Of a stretch of DNA of 64,000 bases, positions 46,206 through 58,321 are shown piece by piece. Under the pieces are notes generated by a model, which saw only the letters and a program-made list of their open reading frames with translations, was not told where the DNA came from and did not search any database. Source of the DNA: Pigoraptor chileana (lineage: Eukaryota > Opisthokonta > Filasterea); the NCBI GenBank assembly GCA_943704495.1, contig CALSCR010001216.1, forward strand, positions 1 through 64,000. The letters run 5' to 3'. Every line of letters starts with the position of its first letter. Position 1 is the stretch's first letter. The translations under genes were made by a program, and so were the position numbers.

Positions 46206-47963
46206 ATGGGGCACGGTCACGAAGCGCCGAAGTCGACGCGGTATGTGGATGCAACCGACCCGGACATCATTGATGAATCGCAGAAGGTGGCGTTGGAGGA
46301 GTTCAAGCAGGTGGTCGCTGAGTGGCCGGGCCTCACGGAGCGGCAGAAGAACTTCATCGACGATGCAGCCATCTTCCGCTACTTGCGCGCCCGTCAGTAC
46401 AATGTCAAGAAGGTGGGGAAGCTGCTTGAGTGGTGTATTGCACATTTTCGTGCTTTGGAACGTTACCCTGCCTTCATTCGTCTGGTTTACATTGTAATCT
46501 CACCTGGCGGATGCATGTATTGCAGGCAACGGACATGTTCCGTGCAACACTCGACTGGCGGGAAGAATTCAAACCGGACGAAGTGACCATTCAGAAGGTT
46601 CACGACCAGGTGCGCATTCTGTTGCACGCGACTGTTTTGACTCCCACTTCGCGCTTGCAGTGACTTTGTGCACGCGCAATCTCACTGCATATGAAGTTTC
46701 AGAATGCGGTAGGGTCGTCGCTGTGTTGCAATCTGAGACTGACAACACTATCCACTGTTCGCGCTCACAGGCCGTTGCCGGCTCCAATTACACGCGCGGT
46801 CGCGACTCTCTCGGACATCCCACTGTATACATGCGGGTCCACCGGTGAGTTTGAAGCTCTTTGTGATGTATTCTTTGTGCGACAGTGCTTGCGCATTGTT
46901 TTCATACTTCACAGCTTGGAATACTCAAACTATTGCATGCTATGTTATGATGTGTCACGCGTGTGTGTGTATGTGTGCGTATATTATATTTTAATGTGTG
47001 TGTGCGTATATATATATATTAATGTGTGCGCGTGTGTTTATGCGTGTGCGTGTGTTTGTGTGTTGTAACACGCGCAGAGATCCTCCGGGAAATGCCGAGG
47101 AGAAGCTCAACATGATTGTGTATGTTTTGGAGCGTGCGATTCGTTCGATGGACGCTTCCAAGGGCGTTGAGAAGCTCATCTACATCATCGACCTCTCGGC
47201 GTTCAGCATGTCGTGGTCGTCACGTGATCTCAAGGTCGGTGTTGCTTACTGTTCTCCCCGCAAACCAGAAGAAAATATTGTTTTTATGTTCTACATTGCG
47301 CGGTGATTGAGATGGGTCTCTGCGGCGTCCAAAAACCCACCTCCCCGTCTACTTTGCTCTCTTGGTATATTGTTTAATGCTTATATTTGATTGTCTCTCA
47401 CACAACACGACACACAAACACACACACACACACACACACACTGACACACTGACACACTGCAAACTGTAGGTTGGTCGCGAGTGGCTGAAAATCCTTCAGA
47501 ACCACTACCCAGAACGATGCTATCGCATTCTACTGGTGAGTCTACTTGTTGCCTATTTTAATCGCAGTTATTAGTTTGTCTCTTTGTGTGTTCAATGGCA
47601 AGCATGCGCATTGCAATGACATACACACACATACGCATACACATTTTGCGTACACATGCGCATCAAGATACGCATAGACATACACGCATATACTACCGGT
47701 TACATTCGATGAGTCCGTTAATGCCGCCAATGTATGTAATCTTGTCCCTTTAAATTCACTCGCAGATTGATGCGCCGACGGTATTCTGGCTGTTCTGGCG
47801 AATGCTCACTCCATTTGTGGATCCCATCACAAAGAACAAGGTTTGTAACTCCACAATATAACCGTGTGGATGTAGATTAGATGCGGGCTCTGCGGCAATT
47901 TTGTTATTCCTGTTGTTTATCGCTATATTGAACTTCTGTTTGCAAAAACATCCCCCCCCCCCT

Positions 47964-48032
<69 letters not shown>

Positions 48033-48186
48033 CCCCACCCACACTGGCACATACAACAATCAGGTTGTCTTTTTGCATGGCCAGAAGAAGATCGACTACT
48101 TTGCGGAGCATTTCAACATTGAGGAGCTTGAGGAAGACTACGGTGGCGGCATGCCTTCAGACTACAATGCCACCATGGACAAGTAG
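46206..48186 (+). CDS. Sec14/CRAL-TRIO lipid-transfer protein
   Basis: This is a cytosolic phosphatidylinositol/lipid-transfer type protein of about 250 residues, CRAL-TRIO only. The CRAL-TRIO-N helices contain IFRYLRARQYNVKKATDMFR and TLDWREEFKP. The lipid-binding fold has GHPTVYMRVHR, KLIYIIDLSAFSMSW, NHYPERCYRILLIDAPTVFW and MLTPFVDPITKNK, then VVFLHG. Seven exons agree in phase: 46206-46412, 46525-46609, 46771-46844, 47078-47234, 47470-47535, 47766-47840 and 48064-48186. The ATG at 46206 (MGHGHEAPKS) is the only good start. The last intron carries a 66-base CA run and the one before exon 5 a shorter one. The short acidic end ELEEDYGGGMPSDY is typical of small Sec14-like proteins. Confidence 0.93.
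47966..48031. repeat. (CA)n microsatellite in last Sec14 intron
   Basis: About 66 bases of pure CA follow a poly-C/CTC stretch and end some 30 bases before the acceptor of the final exon. Confidence 0.97.
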
Positions 48187-49155
48187 ACACTCTCTGCACT
48201 TGTTACACACCAACGCTCACGGGTGTTCATTTTGTGTGTCTACGACTTCGGGCAGAGACTGTGTTTTGCGTCATTTCTTTCACTCGATATCCATTTTCTT
48301 TCCATTTGCGATCTCACAGTCCATCATCCGTTTCAGTGTGAGCATCGGCATTGCATGCCGTTTGCTGCGGTCGGGTTGCCTAAATTGCGTACAAATCGCG
48401 CTTGTGCATGTGTGTTGTGTGTGTGTGTGTGTTTTTGTGTGTGCAGTTTTGTGCATTTGTGTGCGTGTTTGTATAGCCCTCCAGTGCAGAAAAACAAACA
48501 AAAACAAATCATCACATCACATGACGTGTCTTGGCACTTTGTTTGTTGCGACAAAGATCCAGCTTTGGGGAGGGTGCGCTGACGAAGAGGTGACTTCCTG
48601 TGGGGTCCCTCCTCGTCGGCGATACCGCAACAATATATTCAACAGAGTGCTTTTTGGAGGAACTGAGAGAAAGACGTACAACGCATTCTCGTCGATTCCA
48701 TACATCCACACACGCACACACGCACGCAACACGGCACATGAACCAATATTGAGAAGTCATCTTGTAACAGACAACTCGAACAGCAACTTGAAAAGAAAGA
48801 GCACAGCCAAACAACGCACGCGCACACGTAACCGCAAAATATAAAAACACAGAGCAGCAGCAACAGACAATCACAAACATGACACATGCAACCACTTTAT
48901 GGGGGCGGATCAATGGCCAATGTGTCCACACACAACAGATAGAAATCTTTCAAGACTCAAAAACGCTTTGCCAGCTGAATCAGACGCACAATATGACATT
49001 CAAACCACTATCCACATCCAGAGACACAGCAAAAGAGAGAGAGAGGGAGAGAGAGAGAAAGAGAGAGAGAGAGAGTGTGTGTGTGTGTATGTGTGTGAGT
49101 GTCTGAACATAGATCTGTTCTAGAAGAAAAGCACATTAACAAATGGATCAATCAA
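48187..49155. other. Tail-to-tail spacer with a GA tract
   Basis: This is the spacer between the Sec14 and PAQR 3' ends. A GA-rich tract (about 49031-49075) runs into GT repeats. Here the GA tract has no unit A or B beside it. I see no gene in it. Confidence 0.6.
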
Positions 49156-51635
49156 TCAAGGATACATGGCCTCTTCGCGTGTGCAGCCAAATTCATCGCG
49201 GAAGTTGAAGGCGCGCATCATTGCGTAGTAGTGGAGGAGCCCGCCGCAAACAACGAGCAAGTGGAAGAGCATGTGGCTGTGGAACTGCACATTGGGCAGC
49301 CGTAGGTAGAGAAAAATAAAATAAACACACAAAAACACAAACAAACAGGAAACACATTAGCAACAGTTTCATTGTGGTGGTGACAAGTGGATAGCAACGC
49401 ATGCGCACAAACACAATACCGAACGCCGTAACGACATACAAGAGCGTAATGTAATGGAGAAGGAAAACACACACAAACTGCGGATGATAACAACATATAG
49501 AGCACAAAAACGTCCACGAAAGCTCTTGTAAGTGCCCTGCTGACAACAATACAGGCCGCAGCCGGAGTATATGCACGACGCAAAGTGAACTCACCAGTAT
49601 ATCAAACTTGCCCGGGGCATACCTCTCTGGTACTCTGGCAGCGTACATAATGCCTCCGCCAAGATAGCAGGATGCCATCACCATGAGCCAATTGAAGGCG
49701 ACTGCCTCACGTGCCAGATCGTAACCGTACACGGCGAGAAAGTGCGAGAGGGGAACAAGGCCAGAAAAGCCCATCGCAACAAAGAGAAGAAGGCGATGGA
49801 CTCTGCGGTCGTATGCGACATAAACAAGAAGGAGAGAGAGAGAGAGCGAGAGAGAGAGAGAAGCAAGAGAATGACGATGAGCACGTAATCTATCCCGAGG
49901 CAGTGATTAAGAAAAAAGACATCCAAAAGGGCGTGCCGCCAAGCTGGCCATTGTGGTGAGTGATCGGCCCACGTGACCAGGCACAATGCCGCAGCGATGC
50001 GCGATTTTGCCATGCATGTGTTTGCTTGCGTTGATATTCGCACGAGCAACATGCACAATACCGCTCCTTTCCTTTGGCCAAGGTGCGCGCAAGTATGGGA
50101 ATGAATGCACGCACGGGCACGCACCTGAACTTCGGCTTGTCGAAACCAGGCACACACGCGACGACAATGCAAATGGATCCAATAATGCTGATTGCGGAGA
50201 GATACACAATTTTCCACTTTCGTTCGCAATAAAAGGCGTAGTAAATGCAGGGAAAGTATGATCCCGCTATGAGAAACGCAATTCCAGTGTAGTCCAGACG
50301 GCTGAATATGCGCAGGTACCGTGGCGAGTGGCAGAAGATGAGGTGAAAGAGGCTTGATAGGAGCAGGCAGATCATGGCGCCCAGGAAGAAGATCCAAAAG
50401 ACAATCTGTGGCGGGATAGAGGCGACAACAGCAGGTGAGCCGAGAATTTCGATAATACGCGAGATGTGGACTCCACAGTGAAAAGCGATAGAGAGAGAGA
50501 AAGTGCGTGTGTGAGAGGGTAAGGCGCATTGCCGTACACCGACATCCATACATCTACTAAAGAATTGTAGTAATGCCCCCGCACTCACGTGGTCTTCCCA
50601 GTTGCTTTGCCGCAGAATGTGGATGCACGTGTAGAGAGCGAGACAGAGGAATGTGGTGAAACCAAGCAGATGTGTGTACACATTTGCAGTCTCGTTATGC
50701 ACATACAGCATGCTGATGAAGCACTGCTTCAGCGACCGCAGCTCCGGGCGATACCCCGTATGGATGAAGTCGTTGTCCTTGAGCCAATCGGGCAGCGCCG
50801 CAAAGTCGATGAGGCGGATCCGGAAGCGGTGGCCGGGCAGCTGCGTCACAGGCTCGAATTTGTCGTCGTGTCCACACAGGTGCACGTGCTCGTCTCCCTC
50901 AGCCTCCTCCTCGTCGGCAAGAAGATCAACCGATTCAACAACGGTCGCGCTGTGGCCACCGTGACCGTTATGCACACCGCCGGCGCCAATGCGAAACCCG
51001 CGCCCCATCGGAGCACACGGAACGTCTTCTTCCTCGGACGCATGGTCTTCCGCGAGGCTGCAGCTTGATCCCTCGGCAGTGTGCAGATCATTCCGCGAGT
51101 TTGTGGCGACGGGGTGGTAGTGACGGCCCGCAGATGCACTCGCGCTAGCAATCGAAGATCGCGCACCACTGACAAGACCACCCGCATACTGCCCAGCAAG
51201 GCTCGTCATGGTGCTGAGATTGGCCGTCAGAGACGAGATGTTCGACGTGAGTGCGTGGATCGCCCGCACCGGAAGCGATGGACTGCTCCCACTTGGGTCT
51301 TCATCACCGATGGACGTTGCCCTGCGCATATTCCCTCCAATGCGCTCAAGGGTAGCGCTGTCGGCGCTGCGGCTGCGCGTGTGTCTGCGGTGGTTGTGGG
51401 CGAGGAGACCCCCGACACGCCCCTCGCCACTGCTCCCCTCGCCCTTGGCGTCGCCATCCCCCTTGCCATCAGACTTGGCAGAGCTGTCAAACATCGCCGG
51501 AGAAGCCGCCCGCGATGGATTGGGATGGGTAGACGATTCTTGGGACCAATCATAATGTGTGAGGTCGGTGATTTCCTCGACCGTGCTGGGGTCGAGACGA
51601 CCGCGGGAGCGCACGGTGCGCATTCTAAGTGTCAT
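49156..51635 (-). CDS. PAQR / adiponectin-receptor-like membrane protein
   Basis: This is a seven-helix protein of the PAQR family (adiponectin receptor, fungal Izh), usually a zinc-dependent ceramidase-like membrane protein with cytosolic N-terminus. Motif A is HNETANVYTHLLGF. Motif B spans LLSSLFHLIFCHS and SRLDYTGIAFLIAGSYFP. Motif C is QFHSHMLFHLLVVCGGLLHY. These supply the expected Ser/His/Asp and HxxxH metal ligands. GFSGLVPLSHF matches the AdipoR loop. Exons: 50589-51635, 50125-50405, 49595-49802 and 49156-49284. The start is the ATG at 51635 (MTLRMRTVRSR). The N-terminal tail of about 270 residues is long and Ser/Gly/Asp rich, longer than in animal AdipoR. The C-terminus is REEAMYP. 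Confidence 0.93.
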
Positions 51636-52532
51636 GCCGTGCCACACACACACACCGCCGGCGTAACAGCGATCCGGGAAAAGATCTGCTCAAAACGTTG
51701 CTACACAGCACCGGATGATAAAAACATCGACTTTGGGAGTAATTCGTGGCGCAAACACAAACTAGATGGGCTTGCAGAATCCGCGCCAATACTGAGTCAG
51801 GAAAATTCCACCGAAGGACCCGCACAGCATCGATCCAACGATTCAGAAAAATCCGACCAAAAAAAAAAAATAGGTAGTAAGAAAAGGATCTGTAAAGAGG
51901 ACTGCAATACTAGATTTCTGTGGTCTTGCGGCAACATGTAACACGAATCAGAGCGTGTGCGTATGTGTGTGCGTATGTGTGCGTGCGTGCGTGCGTGCTT
52001 GTTGCACACTCGCAGCGGACGGTGGTGTGTGTTGTGGTAGAGACATCTGCCACACGCTGCACTCCCATTGGCTGCGGCACACAGGGCGGATCAAGCCGCT
52101 CATTATGGCCTCACTATGGACCCACTGTGGCCTCACTATGGCCTCACTATGGACCGACTATGCCCTCATTATGGCCTCACTATGGCCTCACTATGGCCTC
52201 ACTATGGACAGTGCCCGCCCTCAGCTGCTTCACTATGGCTTCACTATGGAAAATCACGTTATTTTTTGTGGGTGCATTTCCAAATAACTCCGTCTCGCTC
52301 TCCCATTGGCTGCTATTTTTATGCAACCTCCACGTGAGCAAATTAGCCGAGGGTTCGGCAAAATTAGTGGCCCACAACATGGTTTTGTTACTACTGCAAG
52401 TGGAACAATTTTTTTTTGCAATTTGCGGGGAAAGCAACCGATGCAACGCCCGCAGATGTTTCACGACATGCACAAAATTTTGTTGTGAGTGAAAGGGCAC
52501 AGGACAGAGCCAAGGACAATCACACGCAATAA
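51636..52532. promoter_or_regulatory. Upstream region of PAQR and 3' flank of the membrane-protein gene
   Basis: It contains the 12-base tandem array at about 52099-52249, a CACGTG at 52331-52336 and a (GTGC)n stretch near 51955-52000. No gene was recognised. Confidence 0.5.
52099..52249. repeat. Tandem array of a 12-base unit CTCACTATGGCC
   Basis: About ten copies, with variants such as CTCATTATGGCC, CCCACTGTGG and CTCACTATGGAC, some of different spacing. The array lies some 460-610 bases upstream of the PAQR start codon and about 300 bases beyond the stop of the next gene. Confidence 0.85.
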
Positions 52533-54289
52533 TCACACGCGACCATATCGAGAAACAAGGATGATTGCAAAGACAGAAGCAAGCGACGTGAATGGGGACA
52601 CAACAGCCACGACCACGGCCGGCAGCCATCGACCCGTGTCAAAGTACACAAACGCAGCCGTCTCCAGAGTGCCAAATACAATGTCAAGCGAGATGCCAGC
52701 CTGTTGACGGACGTACCATAAAGTCAGTTCGAGAGCACGCCGTGCAATGTACATTTCTGTCTCAAAATAAAAGGGAAAATGATCACATGCCGCATCGATT
52801 CCTGCTTCCTGCTTCCTGCTTCCAGCCATTCACAGCGTAAAGCAGCAGAGTAACTCAGCACTGACCAAAAAGAAATAAATGCCGATTTGTATGATGCACG
52901 AGTGGCCCACCTGGCATTTGTTTGCAAAGCCACCGGCAAGGAGAGCAGCGAGGTCGTTGGATTCTTGAAGCGCTATTCTAAATTGATGTCCTTGATGAAC
53001 CAAGGCGGCGATCGCAATGATGGCGAGAGGCAACTTCAGGCGACTGTCCCGCGGCACACGCACAGCCGCCGGAACAAGCAAAAGAGCGTGCAAAAATAAG
53101 AGATTGCGGTTAAATTCGATGCCTTTGAGGTATGGGAACGCCGAAATGGACGCGATTCCGCCCACAACAACGCCGAGCAGGATCCATTCACCCACACGCG
53201 CGGTGAGTGACGCCGACCCGCCGCTTGCACTCGGTCGCTCAACAACATCGGCGTCGCGCAGCTTTGCGATGCGTCGCTTGCCGTGGTCGACAAGGCACAG
53301 GAACATAGGGAAAGCAACGGATATGGCACCACCAAACGCAATCCACAACAGCGCAACAGTGGCGGGAATGGACAGGTCACCTGATCGCGTTCAGTCGATT
53401 CGGCGCACATAACACAAAGACAATGCAGTAAGAAAGGGAGGGTGTGTTTTGGTGTATGGCTTGCACACACATGCGACGTTACGAGGCCACAATGCATATA
53501 TAAAAAGTGACAATGAATTGAGGCTCACCGCCGGTGATAGTGGAGCCCGTGTCCTTGCTTGCCTCGGCCGACACAAAGACCACAAACGGAAGCACCCACA
53601 GCAGGAGCTGTGACGACCACCACCAACCAGCAGCACGATCGCTCACCATCACATACGCCTGTTGCAAAAAGATGCACCGGTGTTGGAATGCGGATATGAA
53701 TAATGAAGTGAGTGGTGTATGTTGAAACGTCATTAAGACAACACACGATAGTAAACGTGGGAGATGATCACCGACCTTTGCGAAAAACTCGCTCTCCTTC
53801 AACCATTGTGCTACATTTTGGTATTCGTTCATGTCATCCGCCATGAACCTAGAAGTTTTGAGACAGTGGCAAGACGTAAATGGCAAGTTGGTGAGATGAC
53901 ATAGGCCACTGACGCATTTGCACAAGCCGATCAACGTGGGAAGATCCATAATTGACAGCACGAAACATACCCAATTATGTTCATCCACGTGAAAACAAGG
54001 GCTGTTGCGCCGAGTGCAGCATATGTGGCGCGAGCATTGTACGGCACTGCGGGCGATGCAGCAGGAAAGTAAAACGGGGCGTCGATTGAGGAAGCGGTGG
54101 ATGCAACAGCCCGTATACAGAAGGCCCCATAGAATAGAATACAATGAACAGAACAAACCGAAATGACTTTGCTTAAGCACCTCTTTTCTTCGAAGTTGCA
54201 ATCTTTGTCGTCACGAGTCCGGCCGCACCTATGAGCGTCGCAAAGTAAGCCCCCACTTTGAGGACTGGGATGAGGTTGTCGGCGTCCAT
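52533..54289 (-). CDS. Unrecognised multispanning membrane protein
   Basis: I do not recognise the family. The ATG at 54289 opens MDADNLIPVLKVGAYFATLI and GAAGLVTTKIATSKKR, one membrane segment. The splice 54181-54289 to about 53970-54045 joins in phase into VPYNARATYAALGATALVF. Next come an amphipathic segment (EYQNVAQWLKESEFFAKV), then RAAGWWWSSQLLLWVLPFVV, LWIAFGGAISVAFPMFLCLV with HGKRRIAK, WILLGVVVGGIASISAFPYL and LPLAIIAIAALV. A last exon, 52533 to about 52706, holds AGISLDIVFGTLETAAFVYF. In all about seven or eight hydrophobic segments are visible. Other exons are about 53776-53850, about 53528-53658 and about 52910-53381. The alternation of Trp-rich and small-residue helices suggests an organelle membrane protein, but this is only an impression. 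Confidence 0.65.
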
Positions 54290-54492
54290 TTTCACTTTCA
54301 CAGCATTGTCATACTGTGCAGATATGCCTGTCTGATCGTCACCACTGTTCCTCTTTGCCTTCTGATTTCATGCTTTCGGGCGGCAGCCACGGCGAAAGGC
54401 AGTCAGTCACGTGCCTGTAAAGCCACAATTTACCAAATCTTGGTGTGCGCCACCTTGAGAGTGTCAATGTCTACCTGCTCCACCGCGCTAAA
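54290..54492. promoter_or_regulatory. Short divergent promoter with a CACGTG box
   Basis: About 200 bases separate the start of the membrane-protein gene from the first ATG of the coiled-coil gene. CACGTG lies at 54408-54413. Confidence 0.45.
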
Positions 54493-56880
54493 ATGAGTGT
54501 GCGGCGGAGAAAGAAAGAGAGACACAGAGAGAGTGTGTGTGAGGAGCGAGTGAGAGAGCAGAGCGAGAGAGAAAGGGCGAGCCAGAGAAGACAAAGAGGG
54601 AAGCGAGTGTGCTTTGCAGAGTGGGCATCCACTTCCATCGCAGACATGGATATGCTTAAGAAAGAAATTGACGACTACAGAGCGGCACTCGAGGCACTCA
54701 CTGCAAGCTACAAGAGGGAAAAGTCTGAGCGCAGCCACTATGAGTCAGAGTGCAAAGGAGCACGCGAGGCGCAGGTGTGTGCCGCTTTGTGTCAACATGT
54801 TTTGCATGACAGGGTGTAAGTGGGCTCAGATGCATTCACAAAGTAAAGGATACACAAACAATGTCTTGAATGTGGCCCTTGTTGCCGCGCTTGCGTATTC
54901 AAACACACCCACCCACCCACCCACCCACGTACTCACGCACTCACTCACTCACTCGCAATTACACTCCCCATTCTTCTCACACAACTTGCTTGCACAAACA
55001 CACACTACACACATACATACGCACACGTACACACACCACGCGCGCGCTCTCAATTACATACCATCCCTTCACACACTTACATGCTTGCACACACACACGC
55101 ACACACACACACACACTCACGAATCCACCAATGCACTGGCAAACTTGCATCCAGGCTGCTCTGCAGGAGGAGTTGCGCATTCGTGCAGACTCTGTCGATG
55201 TATACAAGCAGCAGGTGAGCACATATGGTTTCGGTTGAAATGCCTTCCTTTGATTCAACTGCAGCGTCCACTTCGTACTCGAATCAATCAATCACGCACT
55301 CTTTGAACGTCCATTCGATCACTTTGTGCACATGTCGCATTTGATAGGTTGCTGACATGAGCGCCGAGCTTGGGCGCTGTTGGAGGGAAAGGACTCGACT
55401 GGAAGGCGTCGTGCGGGATGTGGAGGGAGAGTTGCGCAGCCTGCGTCCACTGAAGGACAGGTGCGCACATGCGAAAACAAAGACACCCACTCACACTCAC
55501 ACATACTCGCACGCACATATACACACACACACACACACCCCACAGCAACCTAGCGTATTCCTGTGCATATGTCGCACTTGTCCGTGCGCGTCTGGATCCT
55601 GGCAGTTTGCGGCGCAGTGTTGCCAATGCCATTAATCACGCCTTCCATTTATTGTGCGGACAGCCATGACATTCTTGTTGCGGAGGTGGAGCAACTTCGC
55701 GAGAAGACCATTGTGGCGACTGCCGAGGCTGCCCACGCAGTGTCGGAAATGGAGCGAATGAACTCGGAGAGGGGTGCGGTCGCATCGCAGATAGAGTCGT
55801 CAATGTCAAAGGTAGGTATTCGTTCTTGTGCCTTTGTTGCGGAGACCAGGGCCACAGACCCGGCCCTCCATATGTCATGGTCTTGTGAGGGCAGAATGGC
55901 TTCATTTTCAAATTTACCTTCCATTGTGGCCAATTGATGACACATGTCCCCCTGTGGAGTAAATAAGACACTGACTCTAAATTTCTACGTACCTCTACCC
56001 CTCTTCCGTGTTCATCGCGTGTCGTTTGCGCAGCTGCTTGAGTTTAAGGAGGCAAAAGTGATGGCGGAGAGTGCGCGGGACGAAGCACTGATGGAGCGGG
56101 AGCAGTTGCGATCGAAAGTGGCGACCCTCGAGAAGGATGTGGTGTGTCTGCGACGACAGCTGGTCGACGGCGGCGCCGGGCAGAAGACCCAGCCGCACGG
56201 CAATGGCGCGCACGTGACCGCTGTCGCGCCGGTTGAATCGGAGCCGTCTGTCGGTGTTGCTGCCCCGGATGCCGCGACATCATTGCACGGCATTGGGCGT
56301 CACAAGCGGGACAACACAAAAGAAGCTCTGAAAATGCAAGAGACGGTCATTGACACGCTGCTGAGGGAGAACATGAACCTGCAAAGCGAGGTGTGCAGAG
56401 AGCCTTCGTCTCCCGCCGTGGTTTAGATCTGCAACTGTGCGCATTATATCATCCACGAAGATTATGTGTGCAGTGCTGTGCGTTGCCCGGTTTATTATTG
56501 CTTTGCAACAAATTGACATGCCGGATGTTTTATGTAATTCTACAGATAAAGAAGACGCGGGAGGATGCACGTGACGTGCTTGCTGCCGCCGGCGCCCTCC
56601 GCGTGCTCAGCAGGCGATCCATCAGCGGAAGCGACCGGGAAGTGGAGCTTGAAACGCGCTACTTGGAGGCGCGTCGAGTTGCAAAGTTGCTCGCGGAGAA
56701 GCTTCAGGACCGCAACGATGCTCTGGCTGGTGCGTCTGTGAACATCGTGTTGATATTGCTCTCACATGCCCGTGTGCGTGTATATGCGCCGGTGTGCTCA
56801 TGTCTCTTGCTGCGTAATCTTCCTTTTATTGTTGTTGTTGTGAAAAACTCACTCAAACCCGCGCAAATCCCTTAATCTTG

Positions 56881-56912
<32 letters not shown>

Positions 56913-57601
56913 ATTGCCGCACAACAGCCCTCCGCGACTGCAACCGCATGCTGGGCGAACGCGTCCGCGAATTGGAGGCCGCGGCTCCGTCGGCTTCGAA
57001 TCATTCAATGTTCAGTGTATCCACTATGACGGAGCGGCGGTACACGTCTGCGGAGGTTGCAACGAACACCGAACGAAGCGACCCTGCTCGCATCGAGGGC
57101 GATAAACAAGAGACGCGCTCACGCACACAGTCGACAGAGTCGCAAAAGGGGACGCAGCGGTCGTCGTCATTGTCGTCGAATGGAGGTGAATCTGCTGACT
57201 ATAGTGCGCCGAGGAGACAACTAACGGACGCAGTAAATGGCAATCTTGCGCGTAGTAACAGCAATGGCAGCAGTCACAGTGACAACATTGCAAGGGCGCG
57301 CAAGGCACCGGATGCGTCGCCCGCATCAGTCGCTATCGCCACTGCGCCCACCACCTGGCGTCGGAGTTCCAACGATTCCGACGGGGAAGATTTTTCCGAT
57401 TTGAACAGTCTTGTCTCGCCCGAATTGCGCGGCCACATGGGGGACATGGAGCGGCGCCTGGGCACCTCCGTAAATGCGTCCAAATCATCGTCGCTGGCGT
57501 CGTCGTCACAGAAAACAAAGGACCGCAATAATTCGATTGGAAGCGGATCGCTGGGCGGCGAACGCAGACAGAGTGCTATTGTGATTGAACCCTGCGATTG
57601 A
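54493..57601 (+). CDS. Coiled-coil protein of unknown family
   Basis: The protein is mostly heptad-rich helix: DMLKKEIDDYRAALEALTAS, VAEVEQLREKTIVATAEA, MEREQLRSKVATLEKDVVCL, QETVIDTLLRENMNLQSE and ARRVAKLLAEKLQDRNDAL. It ends in a Ser-rich, probably disordered tail of about 220 residues (QRSSSLSSNGGES). Exons: up to 54774, about 55155-55213, about 55350-55459, about 55664-55811, about 56034-56390, about 56546-56728 and about 56926-57601. Two in-frame starts exist. The ATG at 54493 gives an Arg/Glu-rich lead made by a GA tract, and the ATG at 54646 begins directly with the coiled coil; I think the second is more likely. Centrosomal, Golgi or cytoskeletal scaffolds look like this, but nothing allows a choice. 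Confidence 0.7.
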
Positions 57602-58321
57602 TCTCTCAATCGATCGGGTTTTGTTACTTCAGAGTGGAAAGGCGCTTCACTGTTTCTTGCAGAGACGTTTTTGTGCTTCTGCGAGTGGGCAGAGCACCAA
57701 GTTCAAGGCATCGCTTCGTGACGGTGCCGGGCAGGAGCGGGCATTTGTTGCGCGCACACGCACTACGCCGAACAACGACACACCCGGCTGTGGAATGCCC
57801 CGGATGTAGTCAAAACGAATGCCCGGGCTGTATCACCCGCCAGTCACTGCCACTCGGACTCGCCGCTCAAGCAGTGTCGCACCACGCCCTCACGTGATTA
57901 CGCTGGATTCTGTTGCTTGCAATCGCGGGTGCATGTGCCGCATGGCATGCCTCGGTTCATGCCATTTTTTTCAGTGATTCGCCGTCGAATCGTAAAGCCT
58001 GCCCGCTAGCATGTGCGCTGACAAGATATGTGTGCACGAATCGATGCGCTATCGCCAGTGAAACAGTGCCGATCACAACGGGCAATGCCGTCCCCATAAC
58101 ACGCATTGGAATAAAACACACTTTGTCCGCGTGCCAACAAGTAGCATGCGATATTATTTATATGCAGTATGTACGACAGTGGCAGCGGCGAAACAAAAGG
58201 GCCGATCATGGGCAATCATGCTTGATGGGTTATGATCACACGTCCGCTCATCCCACCACCGACGATGGGATGTGCGACTTGCCGGGATACTCAGATGACG
58301 AAGCGTCTCGCGGAACACACA
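57602..58321. other. Tail-to-tail spacer
   Basis: This spacer lies between the coiled-coil gene and the ligase fusion 3' ends. CACGTG is at about 57892. A few short open frames are present but none shows a domain or splice support. Confidence 0.6.

Noticed and set aside
52099-52249. CRISPR-like array
   Set aside because: The units are 12 bases without unique spacers, and the host is a eukaryote.
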